Positions 32,579-42,345 are shown, counted from the stretch's first letter. The stretch: 64,000 nucleotides of DNA from JABMQB01 sp963678235 (GCA_963678235.1 OY782766.1:124001-188000); one strand, 5' to 3'. Notes: generated from the sequence alone by a model not told the origin. A program made the numbers and translations.

Positions 32579-34630
32579 ATGAAAAAAATAAAAAGAATTT
32601 TATCGTTTGTTGCGTTTGGTGGCTTTTTTGCCGCATTATTGATTGTTTCTGGTGGCTGTGCACAAAAGGGGGAACCTGCCATAAAAACTGAATTTATGGA
32701 TGTTAGCATAAAACCGGGAGATGATTTTTTCCGTTACGCAAATGGAAACTGGATTAAAAATACAGAGATTCCCGATGATCGTTCGCGCTATGGATCGTTT
32801 GACATAGTTCGGAAAAAAAGAGATGAAGATGTGCGTTCACTTTTAGAAGAGGTCGCTAAAAATACCGATGCTGAGAAAGGGACTATTACCCAAAAAATCA
32901 GGGATTTTTATGCGGAAGGAATGGATTCGGCAAAAATTGAAAATGCAGGAATCTCATCTTTACAATCCGAACTCGACTTGATTGGCAATATTAAAACCAA
33001 GGACGATTTTCAGGATTTAATTGCACATTTTCATATTCACGGGCTTGATCCATTATTTAATGGAGGAATTGAGCAGGACCTGATGAACAGTAAAATTTAC
33101 AAATTCTACTTGATGCAGGCGGGCATTGGCCTTCCCGACAGGGATTATTATACCAAAGATGATGAGCGCTCTGAAGAAATTAGGACAGAATATGTGAAGC
33201 ACGTGGCAAAAATGTTTGAGCTAAAAGGCGATGACGTAGAAACCGCAAATGCAAACGCAGATATTGTAATGGGCATTGAAACCAGGCTGGCAGAAAAATC
33301 AAAAACCAATCTTGAGCTACGCGACCTTCCCGGATGGTACAATAAAATGAGCCTTACCCAATTGTCGGAATTGGCACCGGGCTTTAACTGGGGAAAGTAT
33401 TTTGAAAATATCAGCGATACCGATTTTGGTGATGTAATCGTTGCCATGCCTTTGTTTTTCGAGGAAGTAGGAAAAATTGTGGAAGAAGTTTCTGTGGATG
33501 ACTGGAAAGTTTATTTAACATGGAACCTGATCAATCGCTCAGCCGAGTTTTTAAGTTCTGATTTTGTAAACCAGGATTTTGCTTTTTATTCCGAATTTTT
33601 ATCTGGAAGTAAAACCAACAAACCACGTTGGGAGAGGGTAGTAGATATGACCAATGGATCGTTGGGACAACCACTTGGACAATTATATGTGGCAAAATAT
33701 TTCCCTCCCGAGTCGAAGGCAAAAATGGAAGAATTGGTGGGTTATCTCAAAAAGTCGCTTAAGCACAGTATTGAAAACCTCGAATGGATGAGCGATTCGA
33801 CCAAGGAAGCAGCACTTGCCAAATTAGAATTGGTTGGTGTTAAAATTGGTTATCCCGATAAGTGGGACGACTACTCAAAACTTGAAATTGAAACCGATTC
33901 GTATGTGATGAATATCCGTCGTGCAAATAAATTTGCCTACTACGAAAACCTCGACAAGTTTGGCAAACCAGTTGATAAAGAAAAATGGGGAATGAACCCG
34001 CAAACGGTTAATGCAGGGTATCATCCTTTAATGAACGACATCACATTCCCTGCTGCAATTTTACAACCTCCGTTTTTTTATGCCGATGCCGATGATGCAG
34101 TGAATTATGGAGCTATTGGGATGGCAATTGGCCATGAAATGACCCATGGCTTTGACGATCAGGGCCGTAATTTCGATAAAGACGGGAACATGATTGATTG
34201 GTGGACTGTCAAAGACAGTGAAGAATTTAAAAAACGGACCCAATTGCTGGTTGATCAGTACAATGGATTTGTTGCTTTAGACGATGTTCACGTAAATGGG
34301 GAATTGTCGTTGGGTGAAAATATAGCGGACTTTGGAGGCTTAACCGTTTCGTTAGCGGCCTATAAAATGAGTTTGGAAGGAAAACCAGCACCAAAACCAA
34401 TCGATGGATTTACCGATGTTCAGCGTTTCTTCATGGCGTATGCACAGTTATGGAAAGGTGTTATCAGGGATAAAGCTTTGTTACGTTTGGTTCAGGAAGA
34501 TGTGCACCCATGGGGTGAGTTTCGTGTAAATGGAGCAATGTTTAACGTACCTGAATTTTACGAAGCCTTTAATATTACTGAAGGAGATAAACTATATCGG
34601 ACTGAGGAGCAAAGGCCTGTAATCTGGTAA
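32579..34630 (+). CDS. M13-family zinc metallopeptidase (PepO/neprilysin-like), lipoprotein
   Basis: The 683-aa enzyme has a signal with a lipobox VSGGC (near Cys27). The catalytic M13 domain shows HEMTH (His519, Glu520, His523), then LGENIADFGG with Glu580 as third zinc ligand, and N-A-x-Y conserved in VNAGYHPLMNDITFPAAILQPPFF for substrate binding. The N-terminal M13 domain (residues ~40-430) includes the D-F-F-R-Y-A-N-G-x-W motif. The peptidase is anchored facing the periplasm or surface and cleaves oligopeptides. A terminator follows. Confidence 0.93.
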   Translation: MKKIKRILSFVAFGGFFAALLIVSGGCAQKGEPAIKTEFMDVSIKPGDDFFRYANGNWIKNTEIPDDRSRYGSFDIVRKKRDEDVRSLLEEVAKNTDAEKGTITQKIRDFYAEGMDSAKIENAGISSLQSELDLIGNIKTKDDFQDLIAHFHIHGLDPLFNGGIEQDLMNSKIYKFYLMQAGIGLPDRDYYTKDDERSEEIRTEYVKHVAKMFELKGDDVETANANADIVMGIETRLAEKSKTNLELRDLPGWYNKMSLTQLSELAPGFNWGKYFENISDTDFGDVIVAMPLFFEEVGKIVEEVSVDDWKVYLTWNLINRSAEFLSSDFVNQDFAFYSEFLSGSKTNKPRWERVVDMTNGSLGQPLGQLYVAKYFPPESKAKMEELVGYLKKSLKHSIENLEWMSDSTKEAALAKLELVGVKIGYPDKWDDYSKLEIETDSYVMNIRRANKFAYYENLDKFGKPVDKEKWGMNPQTVNAGYHPLMNDITFPAAILQPPFFYADADDAVNYGAIGMAIGHEMTHGFDDQGRNFDKDGNMIDWWTVKDSEEFKKRTQLLVDQYNGFVALDDVHVNGELSLGENIADFGGLTVSLAAYKMSLEGKPAPKPIDGFTDVQRFFMAYAQLWKGVIRDKALLRLVQEDVHPWGEFRVNGAMFNVPEFYEAFNITEGDKLYRTEEQRPVIW

Positions 34631-34648
34631 TATAAAAGAGATTTTGAG

Positions 34649-34683
34649 AATAGGACTTAAGTTTGCTTGAGTCCTATTTTTTT
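34649..34683 (+). terminator. rho-independent terminator of the M13 peptidase gene
   Basis: The stem aataggacttaag / cttgagtcctatt has 13-bp arms with one mismatch, a 4-nt loop (tttg) and is followed by a T-run to 34683. It overlaps the last codons of the convergent EamA gene; in the minus direction the run of T is lacking. Confidence 0.8.
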
Positions 34684-35595
34684 GCTGTTTTTTCGGTTCG
34701 AATAATTCAAAAGCAGTAAGGAAATCGAAATGGCTACCATCCCGATAATGGAAACCACATCCGGGTTTTCATCTGCCATAATTATCCATCCCAAAATAGC
34801 TCCCAACACCGGAATCAGGAATTTCCAGACATTTAAAATCGAAACTTTTACCCCGGGCCTTTTTAGCAAAGCATACCAAATGGTGATGGCAGCAGCCGAA
34901 AGAAAACTTAACCAGGCAAGAGCATAATAATAGGTCGGAGGGAAAGGACCCAATGTTAGCCCTTCTACAGGAATGGAAACAATTAATAGCATGAGCCCGC
35001 CAATCATTAATGAGCTGGAGCTTAAAACCATTGGCGAAATTTTAGCCGGGCTTTTAGATACAATAATATTTGCAAAGCCAGAGATGATATTGTTGATTAA
35101 GAGTAATGCAATTCCCAATAATTCCAATTCCCCTTTAAATTCTACCTTTTGCCTACCGAGGGTAATAATTGAAATACCGACTACCCCAATTAAAATACTC
35201 GATGTTTTTAAGAGGGTCATTTTGTCGTTTTTTAGCGAAAAGTGGGAAACTATTGCAATAAATAATGGCTGCGAACCAATAATCATTGCTGCCAATGAAC
35301 TGGGAACGAGGTTAATCCCTGAATAAAAAAACGCATAAATGAAAAATACCTGAACAATTGATAGTTTTAAAATCAGGCGCCAATAGGTTTTCAGGTTGTA
35401 AAGAAATAAGCGAAACTTTCCTAAAAAGAGCAAAATCATTAGTCCGGATATAAAGAACCTGATTCCTGCAAACTGGAGCGGTGTATGGTATCTCAAACCA
35501 ATTTTCACACCAACAAAGGCCGTTGACCAAAGCATACATGCTAATATTGCCCTAAAAGTTGTACTTTTTAAAAAACTATTCATGCACTTAAGCAT
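34657..35595 (-). CDS. EamA/DMT-superfamily transporter
   Basis: A 312-aa inner-membrane protein with ten predicted helices in two EamA repeats: ACMLWSTAFVGVKIGLRYHTPLQFAGIRF in the first, and the second beginning LGIALLLINNIISGFANIIVSKS with PGVKVSILNVWKFLIPVLGAILGWI at its end. RFFISGLMILL and the following Gly/Pro helices are typical. It likely exports or imports amino acids or other small metabolites; specificity is not evident. Its C-terminal codons lie in the terminator of the convergent gene. Confidence 0.88.
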   Translation of the reverse strand: MLKCMNSFLKSTTFRAILACMLWSTAFVGVKIGLRYHTPLQFAGIRFFISGLMILLFLGKFRLFLYNLKTYWRLILKLSIVQVFFIYAFFYSGINLVPSSLAAMIIGSQPLFIAIVSHFSLKNDKMTLLKTSSILIGVVGISIITLGRQKVEFKGELELLGIALLLINNIISGFANIIVSKSPAKISPMVLSSSSLMIGGLMLLIVSIPVEGLTLGPFPPTYYYALAWLSFLSAAAITIWYALLKRPGVKVSILNVWKFLIPVLGAILGWIIMADENPDVVSIIGMVAISISLLLLNYSNRKNSKKIGLKQT

Positions 35596-35618
35596 TTTAA
35601 CATTTTATCATTCTTGTA

Positions 35619-35710
35619 TTCAATCATTCAATCATTCAATTCTTCAACCCTTCAGTCCTTCAGTAACTCAATCCTTCAGTAACTCAATCCTTCAGTAACT
35701 CAGTAATTCA
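35619..35710. repeat. tandem repeats with 16-bp unit cagtaactcaatcctt
   Basis: Starts with caatcattcaatcattcaat; then two full copies of cagtaactcaatcctt (35661-35676, 35677-35692) and a third partial one. Related to 21008-21070 and likewise found just downstream of a minus-strand gene and upstream of another. Confidence 0.7.
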
Positions 35711-35714
35711 CTTT

Positions 35715-36188
35715 TCATTCCTTTTCAATCGCATCCAGCAAACCTTCGCAAGCATCCTGCAGAAGGTCCAATACCAGTTCAAAACCTGCATCGCCTCCGT
35801 AGTACGGGTCTGGAACTTCGTCATAAGTAAATTCCTTACAGAAATCGGTCATTTTATAAATCTTCGAAATATCATCCTTGCTTCGGGCAACCGCTTTTAA
35901 ATTGGCAATGTTGCTATCGTCCATTCCAATGATATAATCAAAGTCGTCGAAATCAAATCCCGGATCAAATTTTCGGGAACAGCTGAGCAGGTTAATCCCC
36001 CTGTTTGAAGCATGTTTCCTCATTCTGGCATCGGCTTTTTCCCCCACATGCCACCCTGAAGTCCCGGCAGAATCAACCACGTAATTGTCCGCAATTCCTT
36101 CCTTTTTAATTAGGTCTAAAAAAACAGCTTCTGCACTGGGCGATCGGCAAATATTTCCCAGGCATACAAAAAGTACCTTCTTTTTCAT
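35715..36188 (-). CDS. low-molecular-weight protein-tyrosine phosphatase
   Basis: A 157-aa cytoplasmic phosphatase with the P-loop VCLGNICRSP, Cys9 as nucleophile and Arg15 (C-x5-R), Ser16 next, and Asp127 in the VPDPYYGG general-acid loop. D-S-A-G-T-S-x-W-H-V-G-E near residues 39-50 is also conserved. The enzyme removes phosphate from tyrosine, often on BY-kinases in polysaccharide export, though none is seen nearby. Confidence 0.93.
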   Translation of the reverse strand: MKKKVLFVCLGNICRSPSAEAVFLDLIKKEGIADNYVVDSAGTSGWHVGEKADARMRKHASNRGINLLSCSRKFDPGFDFDDFDYIIGMDDSNIANLKAVARSKDDISKIYKMTDFCKEFTYDEVPDPYYGGDAGFELVLDLLQDACEGLLDAIEKE

Positions 36189-36412
36189 TCCATAATTTTT
36201 TATAAAAGTAGTTGATTATTTAGGATAAAGAAACCATGTCAAATTGCCTTTTTGTTTTATAAACAAGAATTAATATTTGAAAAGTTTAAAGGAATTAAAC
36301 ATCTAAACAAAACCGGTGTTTCATTAATTATTGCCTTCATATTTGAACCTTAAAGTGTTTCTATTTTTGAAACAGCAAATTATTTAGTAAGCTTGCACAC
36401 AATTATTTTCGG

Positions 36413-37750
36413 ATGAGAGATTTTACAACAGGAAACGTAACCAAACAAATCCTTCAATTTTCCGGACCACTGGTATTGGCAAGCATTTTCCAGAATTTGT
36501 ATAATGTGATTGACAGTATTGTGGTCGGCAATGTGCTCGGGAAAGAGGCACTTGCAGCTGTAGGGGCATCGTTTCCGGTTTTATGGACATTAATATCGCT
36601 CATCGTAGGGATTGGTAGTGGTGCCAGCACTGTGGTTTCTCAATATTTTGGGGCGAAAGACAATGAAAATGTTGTAAAAACAATCGATACCATTTATATT
36701 TTCTTTTTTGGGGCATCGGTGCTGGTTTCAATCATCGGGATTGCATTTAGTGAATCAATTTTAAGGCTAATCAGGTTGCCCGAAGAGATTATTCCAGACG
36801 CAAAACTTTATATGAATATTTACCTTGCGGGAATGGTATTGTTGTTTGGATTTAATGGAACAACATCAATTCTCAGGGGCTTGGGCGATTCAAAAACCCC
36901 ATTGTATTTTATTATAATTGCGGCATTGCTAAATACCATGCTCGATTTATTATTTGTGGTGGTTTTTAAATGGGGAATTGCCAGTGTGGCAATTGCTACG
37001 GTAATGGCACACGGATTCGCTTTTTTTGGCGCGATTTGGTATTTAAACAAAACGCATCCTGTGATACACTTTTCCATAAAACAACTGAATTTTGACCGGG
37101 AAATTTTCAAGTCGTGCGCCAGGATAGGTTTGCCGACGGGGTTTCAACAGTCGTTTGTTGCCATTGGTATGATGGCTATTATGGGAATTGTTAATGGTTT
37201 TGGAACGGCAGCAATCGCTGCATATACCGTTGCCTTGCGTATTGATTCTTTTGCTAAAATGCCCTCGATTACATTTTCTTCGGCACTCTCAACCTTTGTG
37301 GGGCAAAACCTAGGGGCATTTGAAGAAAAAAGGGCTAAAAGGGGCCTGGTTTCTACCCTTTATATTTCGGGGGGGTACAGTATATTTATTACCATCTTAA
37401 TTGTTTTGCTCGGGCACCAATTAATGACCCTTTTTATTGATGATCCGGAAGTTATTAAAATTGGTCGCGAATACCTGGTAATTGTTTCTTCATTTTATAT
37501 CCTGTTTTCTGTGATGTTCAGTTTGATGGGAATGATGCGTGGTGCAGGAGCTACTTTTATCCCAATGGTTACGACTGTAGTCGCACTTTGGGTGGTCAGG
37601 TTGCCAATTAGTATTTGGTGGTCGGAGAAGATCGGGGTAACCGGAATTTGGTGGGCACTCCCTGTTTCATGGACCATTGGCTTATGTGTTTTGTTGGTTT
37701 ACTATTTTTCCGGAAAATGGAAAAGGCACGTAATCATCAAGCAAAAATAA
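36413..37750 (+). CDS. MATE-family multidrug/sodium efflux transporter
   Basis: A 445-aa protein with twelve predicted membrane helices in two six-helix halves. The start MRDFTTGNVTKQILQFSGPLVLASIFQNLYNVIDSIVVGNVLGKEALAAVGASFPV is characteristic of DinF/NorM-like MATE proteins; the second half opens with SCARIGLPTGFQQSFVAIGMMAIM and AIAAYTVALRIDSFAKMPSITFSSALSTFVGQNLGA. It would export cationic compounds against Na+ or H+. A possible -7 element TATTTTTG lies at ~36361. Confidence 0.9.
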   Translation: MRDFTTGNVTKQILQFSGPLVLASIFQNLYNVIDSIVVGNVLGKEALAAVGASFPVLWTLISLIVGIGSGASTVVSQYFGAKDNENVVKTIDTIYIFFFGASVLVSIIGIAFSESILRLIRLPEEIIPDAKLYMNIYLAGMVLLFGFNGTTSILRGLGDSKTPLYFIIIAALLNTMLDLLFVVVFKWGIASVAIATVMAHGFAFFGAIWYLNKTHPVIHFSIKQLNFDREIFKSCARIGLPTGFQQSFVAIGMMAIMGIVNGFGTAAIAAYTVALRIDSFAKMPSITFSSALSTFVGQNLGAFEEKRAKRGLVSTLYISGGYSIFITILIVLLGHQLMTLFIDDPEVIKIGREYLVIVSSFYILFSVMFSLMGMMRGAGATFIPMVTTVVALWVVRLPISIWWSEKIGVTGIWWALPVSWTIGLCVLLVYYFSGKWKRHVIIKQK

Positions 37751-37863
37751 CTGGATCAATAAATTACGAGATAATCGTTTCTCCTTTAAAACCGTAATGT
37801 TAAGTTATTTTCAATCTAAAAGCATTCCCTAGCCCAAAACTTTCCATTTCCGTTATAAAAATT

Positions 37864-37871
37864 ATCTTTGT
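37864..37871 (+). promoter_or_regulatory. -7 promoter element upstream of the membrane pyrophosphatase gene
   Basis: TATCTTTG matches TAnnTTTG; a leader of about 120 nt would follow. A -33 TTTG is not clear; ctttcc at 37841 is the nearest T-rich stretch. Beyond it, 37751-37863 shows no gene. Confidence 0.35.
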
Positions 37872-37997
37872 TTACTGGAAAAATTTTTTTCAAACCAAAA
37901 TAAAACTATAACCAAGCTGGTCATTACTTATGATTGATTTGATCAATAATTATTATATATCAAACAGCAACATTCGTTGCATAAAATCTATAACCTT

Positions 37998-40292
37998 ATG
38001 AGTAACATTTTCTTATTGGTACCATTTGCCTCAATATTGGCGTTGGTATTTGCGTGGTTCTTTTTTAAATCGATGATGAAAAATTCGGAGGGAACCGACC
38101 GAATGAAAGAGATTGCACAATATGTGCGCGAAGGTGCAATGGCATATCTTAAACGTCAGTACAAAGTGGTAACGATTGTTTTCGTTGTTCTTTTTGTATT
38201 GCTGACCATCATGGCTTATTTTGGGGTTCAAAACCCATTTGTTCCAATAGCGTTCCTAACAGGTGGATTCTTTTCCGGCTTGTGTGGATTCCTTGGAATG
38301 AAAACTGCAACTTTTGCTTCAGCAAGAACTGCACACGGAGCTTCAAAATCTTTAAATAAAGGATTACAGGTCGCATTCCGAAGTGGAGCAGTAATGGGTT
38401 TGGTTGTTGTTGGTTTTGCCCTTCTAGATATTGCAGCCTGGTACTGGTTCCTAACTTCAGTTGTTTTTACACCTGAGCACATGGCTGCTGGTTTCCATTT
38501 TGCAGGATTGCAGTTCGTTCATGAAGGAACAACTGAATCACAAAAATTAATTGAAATTACTACCACCATGTTAACATTCGGAATGGGTGCTTCTACGCAA
38601 GCCTTGTTTGCACGTGTTGGAGGTGGTATATATACAAAAGCAGCGGATGTTGGTGCTGACCTTGTTGGTAAAGTAGAAGCAGGTATTCCTGAAGACGATC
38701 CACGTAACCCTGCAACCATTGCTGATAATGTTGGTGATAATGTTGGTGATGTTGCCGGTATGGGTGCCGACCTTTACGAATCGTATGCAGGCTCAATTTT
38801 GGCAACTGCTGCTCTTGGGGCTGCGCTTCCGGCTATCGTTCTTACAGACACAGGTATTGATCCTATTAAAGCGGTTACGGCTCCAATGATTGTTGCTGCA
38901 ATTGGTATTATTCTTTCTATTGTAGGTATTTTTATGGTTCGCACCAAAGAATCTGCAACTCAGAAGAACTTGTTAAATGCATTATTAATCGGTACTGGAG
39001 GAAGTTCTGTACTAATTTTAATTGCAATGGCAGTAATGGCTTATTTAGGCTGGGTAACATGGGGAGTATTCTGGGCTGTAATTATTGGTCTGGCTTCAGG
39101 AGTTATTATTGGACAGGCTACTGAATATTTTACTTCCGACGAGTACAAACCTACAAAGGGTATTGCTGAGCAAGCTCAACAAGGACCTGCAACCACCATT
39201 ATCGATGGTATCGCTGTGGGGATGTATTCTACCTGGATTCCTGTTGTAACAATCGTTCTTGGAATTATGGGTTCATTCTGGGCTGCAGGTGGTGCAACGC
39301 ACTTTGCAATGGGAGTTTACGGTATTGGATTTGCTGCTGTAGGTATGCTTTCAACTCTGGGTATTACGTTGGCAACCGATGCATTTGGCCCGATCGCTGA
39401 TAATGCTGGTGGAAATGCCGAAATGGCAGAACTTCCTTCAGAAGTACGTGAAAGAACCGATGCTCTGGATATGTTAGGAAATACAACTGCTGCAACCGGT
39501 AAAGGTTTTGCAATTGGTTCGGCTGCACTTACCGCCATGGCTCTTATTTCGGCTTATATGGAAGAAGTGAGGTTATGGTTTGGAAAAATTGCCAAAGGTG
39601 GTGAAGGGTTTATTACCAAAGGAGAATACATTTTTTATAACGATATCGCCCCGGCTGCACAGGAAGGTTTCAAACTTGTGAAAATTCAAACTGCTTCTGT
39701 AAAGGATTTAGCAGCTTCTTATGATATTACCCTTTTTAACCCATTGTTCCTGGGAGGTTTGTTCCTTGGTTCGATGATGGCATTCGTATTCAGTGCAATG
39801 ACCATGAAAGCAGTGGGACGTGCAGCAGGTGCAATGGTTGACGAAGTTCGCCGCCAGTTCCGTGAAATCAAAGGTATCCTTGAGGGAAAAGCTGTTCCGG
39901 AATATGCTAAATGTGTTGAAATTTCAACAAAGGGTGCGCAAAAAGAAATGCTGCTTCCTTCATTGGTAGCAATTTTTGTTCCTGTTGTTGTTGGTTCATT
40001 TATGGGTGTTGCTGGTGTAATTGGCCTTTTGGCTGGCGGTTTAACTGCTGGGTTTACATTGGCCGTATTTATGAACAATGCCGGTGGTGCATGGGACAAT
40101 GCTAAAAAATTCATCGAAAAAGGTAATTTCGGAGGAAAAGGAAGCGAAGCTCACAAAGCTGGTGTAGTTGGCGATACTGTTGGTGATCCTTTTAAAGATA
40201 CTTCAGGTCCTTCATTAAATATCCTTATTAAACTGATGACCATGGTTTCAGTTGTAATGGCTGGTTTAACAGTAACATTGAGCTTAATGTAA
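37998..40292 (+). CDS. hppA: membrane-bound pyrophosphatase (K+-dependent, ion-pumping; likely Na+ type)
   Basis: The ATG at 37998 gives 764 aa; a TTG seven codons earlier is less likely. The protein has ~16 helices and the PPi-binding motifs DVGADLVGKVEAGIPEDDPRNPATIADNVGDNVGD, and late DNAGGAWDNAKK with DTVGDPFKDTSGP. GNTTAATGKG has Ala where K+-independent enzymes have Lys, so it is K+-dependent. ADLYESYAGS has Glu three residues after the Asp (position 6.53), as in Na+- and Na+,H+-pumping forms rather than plant-type H+ pumps. It uses cytosolic PPi to build an ion gradient. Cation preference is an inference. Confidence 0.93.
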   Translation: MSNIFLLVPFASILALVFAWFFFKSMMKNSEGTDRMKEIAQYVREGAMAYLKRQYKVVTIVFVVLFVLLTIMAYFGVQNPFVPIAFLTGGFFSGLCGFLGMKTATFASARTAHGASKSLNKGLQVAFRSGAVMGLVVVGFALLDIAAWYWFLTSVVFTPEHMAAGFHFAGLQFVHEGTTESQKLIEITTTMLTFGMGASTQALFARVGGGIYTKAADVGADLVGKVEAGIPEDDPRNPATIADNVGDNVGDVAGMGADLYESYAGSILATAALGAALPAIVLTDTGIDPIKAVTAPMIVAAIGIILSIVGIFMVRTKESATQKNLLNALLIGTGGSSVLILIAMAVMAYLGWVTWGVFWAVIIGLASGVIIGQATEYFTSDEYKPTKGIAEQAQQGPATTIIDGIAVGMYSTWIPVVTIVLGIMGSFWAAGGATHFAMGVYGIGFAAVGMLSTLGITLATDAFGPIADNAGGNAEMAELPSEVRERTDALDMLGNTTAATGKGFAIGSAALTAMALISAYMEEVRLWFGKIAKGGEGFITKGEYIFYNDIAPAAQEGFKLVKIQTASVKDLAASYDITLFNPLFLGGLFLGSMMAFVFSAMTMKAVGRAAGAMVDEVRRQFREIKGILEGKAVPEYAKCVEISTKGAQKEMLLPSLVAIFVPVVVGSFMGVAGVIGLLAGGLTAGFTLAVFMNNAGGAWDNAKKFIEKGNFGGKGSEAHKAGVVGDTVGDPFKDTSGPSLNILIKLMTMVSVVMAGLTVTLSLM

Positions 40293-40430
40293 GAAATTCC
40301 TTTTAGGAAAGACAGCTTATTATATTTTAAGGCCCTGGAGTTTTGCTTCGGGGCTTTTTTTATGCGCCGCTTCTAAAGACCTTTTATATAAATATGCCAT
40401 AAGCAAATCCTCCTGGCTCTTTATTTGTCC
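40293..40430. other. 3' flank of hppA (start of a 597-bp gene-free stretch)
   Basis: The stretch 40293-40889 has no credible gene. It carries a terminator (40329-40361), palindromic repeats (40431-40690) and an AT-rich promoter zone; TTG-rich sequence at 40820-40850 could include the -33 and a TAAGTTTA -7 element near 40847 for the next gene. Confidence 0.45.
40329..40361 (+). terminator. rho-independent terminator of hppA
   Basis: aaggccctggag / cttcggggctt with a short tttt-type loop, followed by seven T (40355-40361). It lies 37 bp after the stop codon. Confidence 0.75.
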
Positions 40431-40690
40431 CTCTCTATGCATAGAGAGGGAAGATTGTGACGTAGTCGCAATCAGGGTGAGTTGATAGGAGAAAAGAATT
40501 ACATTTTTCTTGAAGAATTAAATACTGCTCATCAGGCTATCACTCTATCATTAACTTTAGTTTCATAAAATCTTGTATTTGAGAGGTCGAAATTTTAATC
40601 GTATAAATCCTCATACTTGCCACGGAGTTTCCTTTTGTTCTCCCCTTAAAGGGGAGATGTCTGTCGATAGACAGACAGAGGAGTAAATAA
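40431..40690. repeat. cluster of palindromic intergenic repeats
   Basis: A perfect 22-bp palindrome (arms ccctctctatg / catagagaggg, 40431-40452) is followed by gattgtgacgta / gtcgcaatc. At 40637-40690 there are ctccccttaaaggggag and tgtctgtcgatagacagaca. These are typical of mobile palindromic units, related in kind to those in the efflux operon. Confidence 0.65.
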
Positions 40691-40889
40691 CTTATCTTCA
40701 ATTTGCTGTTTCCCAGCGAGAACTTTCAAATTTTAATGTCGCCCCCAAATACTTAAATTTTTTGCCCTGAAATTAATTGTTGTTTCGTAAATTGAAATTC
40801 TGTAGAATTTTTTTCCGCATGTTGTTGAACAAAATGTTTGGATTGTAAGTTTAATAGATAGAAATTTAAACAAGAAAAAAATCAACGTT

Positions 40890-41903
40890 ATGGCAAATTT
40901 ATCAACCACCTACATGGGCATCAAGTTAAAAAATCCTTTGATTTTAGGTGCCAGTAATTTAGTAACAAAACCCGAAAGCATAAAAGAAGTCGTAGATGCA
41001 GGAATTGGGGCCATCGTATACAAATCGTTATTTGAAGAACAAATCCAGTTGGAAAGCCTTCAAATGGACGAAGATTTAGCGGAATATGAAAACCGGAATG
41101 CAGAAATGACAAACCTATTTCCGGGTTTGGAACATGCAGGTCCGAAAGAACACATTTACAATGTGAAAAAGCTAAAAGAAAGTGTGGATGTTCCGGTATT
41201 TGCAAGCTTAAATGCGATTTATGAGCCAACATGGGTCGATTATGCAAAGGAGTTGGAAGCAACAGGTGTTGATGGTTTGGAGATTAACTTATATGCCGTT
41301 CCGGGCTATTTTGAGGTAAAAGGGCAGTCGATTGAAGACAAGCAGGTTCAAATTGTAAAAGCTATTAAAAAGGCTGTTAATATTCCTGTGAGCGTGAAAG
41401 TAAGCCTGTATTATACCAATCCCCTGAATTTTATCAAAAAAATTGACGAAGCTGGGGCAGATGCCTATGTGTTGTTCAACCGTTTTTTTCAGCCCGAAAT
41501 TGATATTGATAAAGAAGAATATTTTTATCCATGGGAATTGAGCGGCGAAAAAGATTATATGATGGCATTACGTTTTGCTGGTCTTTTATATGGCAACCTC
41601 GATGGTAGTATATGTGCAAGCCGTGGAATCCATTCTTCGGAAGATGTTATAAAAATGATCCTCGCTGGTGCCGATGCAGTGCAGGTGGTGAGTACCATTT
41701 ATAAAAATTCACCATCGGTGGTTACCGACATCCTGACCGGGTTAAACGAATGGATGGAAAAGAAAGAATACAAAAGCCTGGCTGATTTTAGGGGCAAGCT
41801 ATCCCGTAAAAACATGAAAGACCCGTTCACCTACCAGCGTGCACAATATGTCGACATACTTATGAAATCAGAGGAAGTATTTAAAAAATATCCGATGGTA
41901 TAA
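40890..41903 (+). CDS. dihydroorotate dehydrogenase-like FMN protein
   Basis: The 337-aa protein is a TIM-barrel of the class 1 DHOD fold: ANLSTTYMGIKLKNPLILGASNLVTKPESI, VPVFASLNA, GVDGLEINLYAVPG, VNIPVSVKVSLYYTNPLNF, and GSICASRGIHSSEDVIKMILAGADAVQVVSTIYKN as the phosphate-binding end for FMN. The usual catalytic Cys/Ser loop is different from pyrD proteins, and this 'dihydroorotate dehydrogenase-like' group is common in Bacteroidota, probably using another substrate. Pyrimidine genes are not nearby. Cytoplasmic. Confidence 0.85.
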   Translation: MANLSTTYMGIKLKNPLILGASNLVTKPESIKEVVDAGIGAIVYKSLFEEQIQLESLQMDEDLAEYENRNAEMTNLFPGLEHAGPKEHIYNVKKLKESVDVPVFASLNAIYEPTWVDYAKELEATGVDGLEINLYAVPGYFEVKGQSIEDKQVQIVKAIKKAVNIPVSVKVSLYYTNPLNFIKKIDEAGADAYVLFNRFFQPEIDIDKEEYFYPWELSGEKDYMMALRFAGLLYGNLDGSICASRGIHSSEDVIKMILAGADAVQVVSTIYKNSPSVVTDILTGLNEWMEKKEYKSLADFRGKLSRKNMKDPFTYQRAQYVDILMKSEEVFKKYPMV

Positions 41904-41952
41904 AAATAAGGAACGAGTTAGGGGTTTATATCCAACATTAATAATATTGGGG

Positions 41953-41981
41953 AAGCAGAAATCTAAAGGTTTCTGCTTTTT
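41953..41981 (+). terminator. rho-independent terminator of the DHOD-like gene
   Basis: Perfect 9-bp stem aagcagaaa / tttctgctt with an 8-nt loop and a T-run, 50 bp after the stop codon. Confidence 0.85.
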
Positions 41982-42095
41982 GTTTTAATCCCAAATTTCA
42001 AATTTGCTGAATAAAAATCAGTGATCTAGACGATAAAATTCAGTTTTTCACCCTTTTTATTGCATCTGATATTTATTTCCTTTAATGGTTAATTG

Positions 42096-42112
42096 ATCAT
42101 CGGAACGATGAT
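42096..42112. promoter_or_regulatory. inverted repeat in the 584-bp gap before the giant secreted-protein gene
   Basis: Perfect 7-bp arms atcatcg / cgatgat with a 3-bp spacer. It lies in the otherwise featureless part (42000-42340) of the gap 41904-42487. A short ORF from 42286 across the gap overlaps the real gene in another frame and is not judged real. Confidence 0.4.
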
Positions 42113-42345
42113 TACTGTTTTTATCGTGTATGGAAGTGCAGTGTAAAAGTCAAACCAGAGCTTGATATTATGTTCAGTATTGAGTGTGCTATAGATTCCC
42201 TTTTTACTCTAGTCTTGTTTTTAATAATCTTATGTTCATAACTGTATCTTGCTGAATGAAAAGTTATTTGGATAAATAAATAAGATTGGAATTGTTAAAT
42301 ATTAATGGAAATAATGAAGTAGATATAGTTAATAATTCCCGTAGG

